NCBI GenBank assembly: GCA_910578345.1
Contig: CAJTRA010000017.1
Location: 1 to 64,000 of the forward strand
Direction of reading: 5' to 3'
DNA from: an uncultured Lachnospiraceae bacterium
Lineage (GTDB): Bacteria > Bacillota > Clostridia > Lachnospirales > Lachnospiraceae
DNA: 64,000 nucleotides
Position 1 is the stretch's first letter. Each line of letters starts with the position of its first letter. This document shows positions 61,637-64,000 of this stretch, in pieces. The notes under the pieces are model-generated. The model searched no databases. It saw only the letters and a program-made list of their open reading frames with translations, and was not told the DNA's origin. Made by a program: the position numbers and the translations under genes.

Positions 61637-62966
61637 GCCAGTGCGGAGTCTTCCACAGGAAGACGGCGATCGGCATACCGATCAGTTCCGCCAGGATAAA
61701 CACCGTCCAGACCAGAGACAGATTCCCGAATCCCTGCATTGTAAAGGCCAGCAGAAGCGGCAGAATGGCCTGTCTGATCATCGTCAGACACATGCTCTTC
61801 GTTCCAAACGACATTCCCTGCATCGCTGCGGCATAGACCAGATTCGGAATCGACACAAGATACGAAACTGCAAGGATCCGAAGCGCGGGAATCCCTATGG
61901 CAAGCATATGCTCCGATGCGTCGAAAAGATGCAGCACGACTCCCGGCATTCCTTCCAGACAGAGAAAGAAAGGAATATACAGCATCGTAGCGTACAAGAG
62001 CGTCCACCGGATCGACTCTTCAATGCGTTTCTGTTTCCTGGCGCCATAATTATAGGCGACGATAGGGATCAAACCGTTGTTAATCCCGTGCACCCCAACC
62101 GTCACCACACTCTGGATCCTCACGCAGACGCCATAGACTGCCACCGCCGTGGCCGAAAAGGACAGCAGGATTGCGTTCATGGCAACGCTGACGAAAGAAG
62201 TCAAGACCTGTACCATAGTGGAGGGGATCCCCACCTTTAAAATCGCCATGATGCTCTCCTTCTCCTGCCTGAGATGGAAGGAAAAGGGAATCTCCTGATT
62301 CCATCTGCGGTTAATCATGATCCCGGCCGCCATGCCCACAATCTGGCCGATCACCGTGGCGACGGCCGCGCCCTGCGCCTCCATCCTCGGCATGCCAAAC
62401 AGGCCGAAGATAAAGATCGGATCCAGGACCAGGTTGGTCACAGAAGCCGCTGACAGTGTGAACAGGAACAGGTGCGACTTGCCGCTGGCAATCACGAAAC
62501 GGTCAAAGACCCACTGTCCCATCTGTCCGAAAGAAAACAACATACAGATCGTCAGGTAGTCGCGTCCATAGGCCGCGATCACTTCATTTCCGCCGGACTG
62601 CCACGCGAAGTACGGCTTCACAAGCAGCAGACACAAAAATATGATCAATATCCAGGCGCACAGCGCGAGAAAAATGGCTGCATCCGCCGCCTTTTTCACC
62701 CGGTCCGGCGCTTTCTCACCCAAAGCTTTCGAGATCACGGCATTGAGTCCCACCGCGTTTCCGAATCCCAGAGCCGATACGAGCACCTGGACGGGCGACG
62801 CTAAGAACAGCGCCGTCAGAGCTTCCTCTGATATCCTTGCCACAAACACGGAATCCACGAAATTGTAAAGTGAATTGATGAGCAGACTCAACATCAGCGG
62901 AATGCCTGTCGCAATGACGAGTCTGCTGATCTTCTCTGTCCCCATCTTATTTTCTTCGTATGTCAT
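61590..62966 (-). CDS. MATE-family multidrug exporter
   Basis: A 458-residue protein with 12 membrane helices. ATG at 62966 has AAGGAG 4 bases upstream. NSLYNFVDSVFVARISEEALTAL is the MATE hallmark, with the second half repeating the pattern (SFVSVAMNAILLSF; GINNGLIPIVAYNYGAR). The family exports cationic compounds using sodium or protons; substrate unknown. It overlaps the DUF5721 gene end. Confidence 0.92.
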   Translation of the reverse strand: MTYEENKMGTEKISRLVIATGIPLMLSLLINSLYNFVDSVFVARISEEALTALFLASPVQVLVSALGFGNAVGLNAVISKALGEKAPDRVKKAADAAIFLALCAWILIIFLCLLLVKPYFAWQSGGNEVIAAYGRDYLTICMLFSFGQMGQWVFDRFVIASGKSHLFLFTLSAASVTNLVLDPIFIFGLFGMPRMEAQGAAVATVIGQIVGMAAGIMINRRWNQEIPFSFHLRQEKESIMAILKVGIPSTMVQVLTSFVSVAMNAILLSFSATAVAVYGVCVRIQSVVTVGVHGINNGLIPIVAYNYGARKQKRIEESIRWTLLYATMLYIPFFLCLEGMPGVVLHLFDASEHMLAIGIPALRILAVSYLVSIPNLVYAAAMQGMSFGTKSMCLTMIRQAILPLLLAFTMQGFGNLSLVWTVFILAELIGMPIAVFLWKTPHWPIILRKRSHVWKETA

Positions 62967-63197
62967 AGTCTCCTTCCTCAAACTTTCTTCCTCCACACTA
63001 TACCTGCGCCGCTCTCCTGCAGATCCGCCTCCCAAATGCTCCCAAACCGCATTCCGGAGGCGGAACGGTTACTGCTTTCAGTGTATACTATGACATAACA
63101 GATAGCAAATATTTATATTATATACATTTCCATAGTTTTCTTGAATACAAAACTGCCACCGGCTTCTGTATCCGGCGGCAGTAAAATAAAAGGATCC

Positions 63198-63521
63198 TTA
63201 CCAATACATGACACTGCCGCACTGCACAGCGTAATCGACCACCGCCATGATCATCGCGAAGAACAACATCGCCGCCATCATCAAAATGGCCGGAACATCA
63301 TACAGGAGCTTCTGTTCCTGTGCCTTGTCCCTGTGATTTTCCACCAGGATCTCAATCCCCAGCAGAATAAATACGACAGGCCAACATTGAAATATCATAT
63401 GATACTGCAGCTCTGGCACAAAGATCCGTACCAGAAAGAGAATGCCATAACAGATCAACGTAATGCCAAACGTCACCGTGCCGATCCTTCTGACCTGATA
63501 AGTTTTACTTTCCTGTTCCAT
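63198..63521 (-). CDS. Small membrane protein with LiaF/DUF5668-like helices
   Basis: A 107-residue protein with three or four helices: TVTFGITLICYGILFLV, MIFQCWPVVFILLGIEIL and ILMMAAMLFFAMIMAV. The GITLICYGILFL...WPVVFILLGIEIL pairing resembles the N-terminal region of LiaF-type/DUF5668 proteins found near PspC genes. Function unknown. 36 bases after the next gene, likely one operon. Confidence 0.75.
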   Translation of the reverse strand: MEQESKTYQVRRIGTVTFGITLICYGILFLVRIFVPELQYHMIFQCWPVVFILLGIEILVENHRDKAQEQKLLYDVPAILMMAAMLFFAMIMAVVDYAVQCGSVMYW

Positions 63522-63557
63522 TCCTTTTCCCCTTTCCTTTCCTTCGTCTGCCGGCTC

Positions 63558-64000
63558 TTAGTTCCTGTTCTCCGGTGTGTCTGCCTCATCCTCTGCACGC
63601 TCTTCTTCCTCGATCAGCACTCTCCTGCCGCGGACCAGAACAAGTCCTGCCCAGATCACGGCAATCCCCACGACTGCTCTGGGTAATTCATCCCGCACGA
63701 AATAATAGATCTGGCTAAGGAGCTGGCTGTCCCATCCAAAGATATCGCAAAGTACGTTAAATACTACCTGCCACAGCATCATAACCCCCAGAATGATCAG
63801 AATGACCGCCGCTATTTTCCTGTTGGCGCCCTCTAACTTCCATTTCCGGTGTCTGATATCGTCAAATCCAAACAGATATTCATCCTGAAGATTGTGGAAT
63901 GCCATGTCGTCCAAAGTCGCCAGATTATTGGCGTGAAAGAAGCTGTATGCATACATGACGATCGGAAAAACCGACAGCGCCCCAAGATTCGTGACCCCCA
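63558..64000 (-). CDS. Membrane protein, partial, running off the window
   Basis: The frame is open to the right edge, so the 132 residues from the first ATG (63956) are not necessarily the whole gene; upstream codons continue as GVTNLGALSVFPIV. Two membrane helices (about 48-65 and 92-108 of the visible part) flank a Trp-rich loop, and the tail is acidic. It is paired with the small membrane protein downstream and may be part of a PspC/LiaF-like envelope-stress group. Family not certain. Confidence 0.65.
   Translation of the reverse strand, partial: GVTNLGALSVFPIVMYAYSFFHANNLATLDDMAFHNLQDEYLFGFDDIRHRKWKLEGANRKIAAVILIILGVMMLWQVVFNVLCDIFGWDSQLLSQIYYFVRDELPRAVVGIAVIWAGLVLVRGRRVLIEEEERAEDEADTPENRN

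Noticed and set aside
1..64000. CRISPR arrays, prophage, complete insertion sequences, rRNA
   Set aside because: No regular direct repeats with spacers, phage structural genes, transposases with terminal repeats, or rRNA sequence were seen.

Overview
The window looks like a chromosomal segment of a Gram-positive anaerobe of the class Clostridia, most likely family Lachnospiraceae. This is inferred from clostridial-type Shine-Dalgarno sites, lipoprotein SBPs, GerMN and DegV proteins, DUF1653, DUF5721 and DUF1294 genes, a ComEA/ComEC/ComEB set, and low-to-mid GC. Most genes lie on the minus strand. No rRNA, CRISPR array, prophage or complete insertion sequence is visible; the only recombinase is a lone small serine recombinase at about 55 kb.

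Layout. 0-9 kb: tRNA-Gly with its promoter and terminator, a membrane-anchored NagZ-like GH3 with a very acidic tail, a small promoter-driven unit with a 42-codon ORF, an alpha/beta hydrolase, the threonine/lysine branch genes (ACT regulator, homoserine dehydrogenase, aspartate kinase) and glyA. 9-16 kb: lipid kinase, PAP2 phosphatase, glycosyltransferase, and an operon DUF1653 - 5'-nucleotidase - SfsA/MutY fusion whose promoter carries two LexA-like boxes. 16-22 kb: GH29 alpha-fucosidase and GH3 genes preceded by the fossil tail of a sugar ABC permease, then an NhaC-type antiporter. 22-37 kb: ApbE, ThrH-like phosphatase, polysaccharide deacetylase, holA, a response-regulator/(p)ppGpp-synthetase fusion, an unrecognised TIM-barrel-like protein, and a two-component system - GerMN - ComEC operon next to a lipoprotein-type ComEA, then an orphan solute-binding-like protein.

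37-45.5 kb: arginine biosynthesis. argC, a dCMP deaminase, a GNAT protein, a coiled-coil protein, argJ, argB and argD run leftward; argG runs rightward. Between argC and argG is a 600-base control region full of TGCAT half-sites (ARG boxes) that overlap the -35 elements of both promoters.

45.6-54.6 kb: a divergent carbohydrate locus. A ROK regulator and a complete MalEFG-type ABC transporter go left; an (alpha/alpha)6-type glycosidase-like protein, a ketose 3-epimerase and L-fucose isomerase go right. With the alpha-fucosidase at 16 kb this suggests use of fucosylated glycans. 54.6-64 kb: serine recombinase, an ADH - aldo/keto reductase - MBL-fold operon divergent from an AraC regulator, DegV, DUF5721, a MATE exporter and two small membrane proteins, the last running off the window.

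The most notable points are the REC-(p)ppGpp synthetase fusion, the SOS-like control of the SfsA/MutY operon, the permease fossil, and a family of short intergenic palindromes. Start codons were chosen from Shine-Dalgarno position and family length, so many genes are shorter than their longest open frame.
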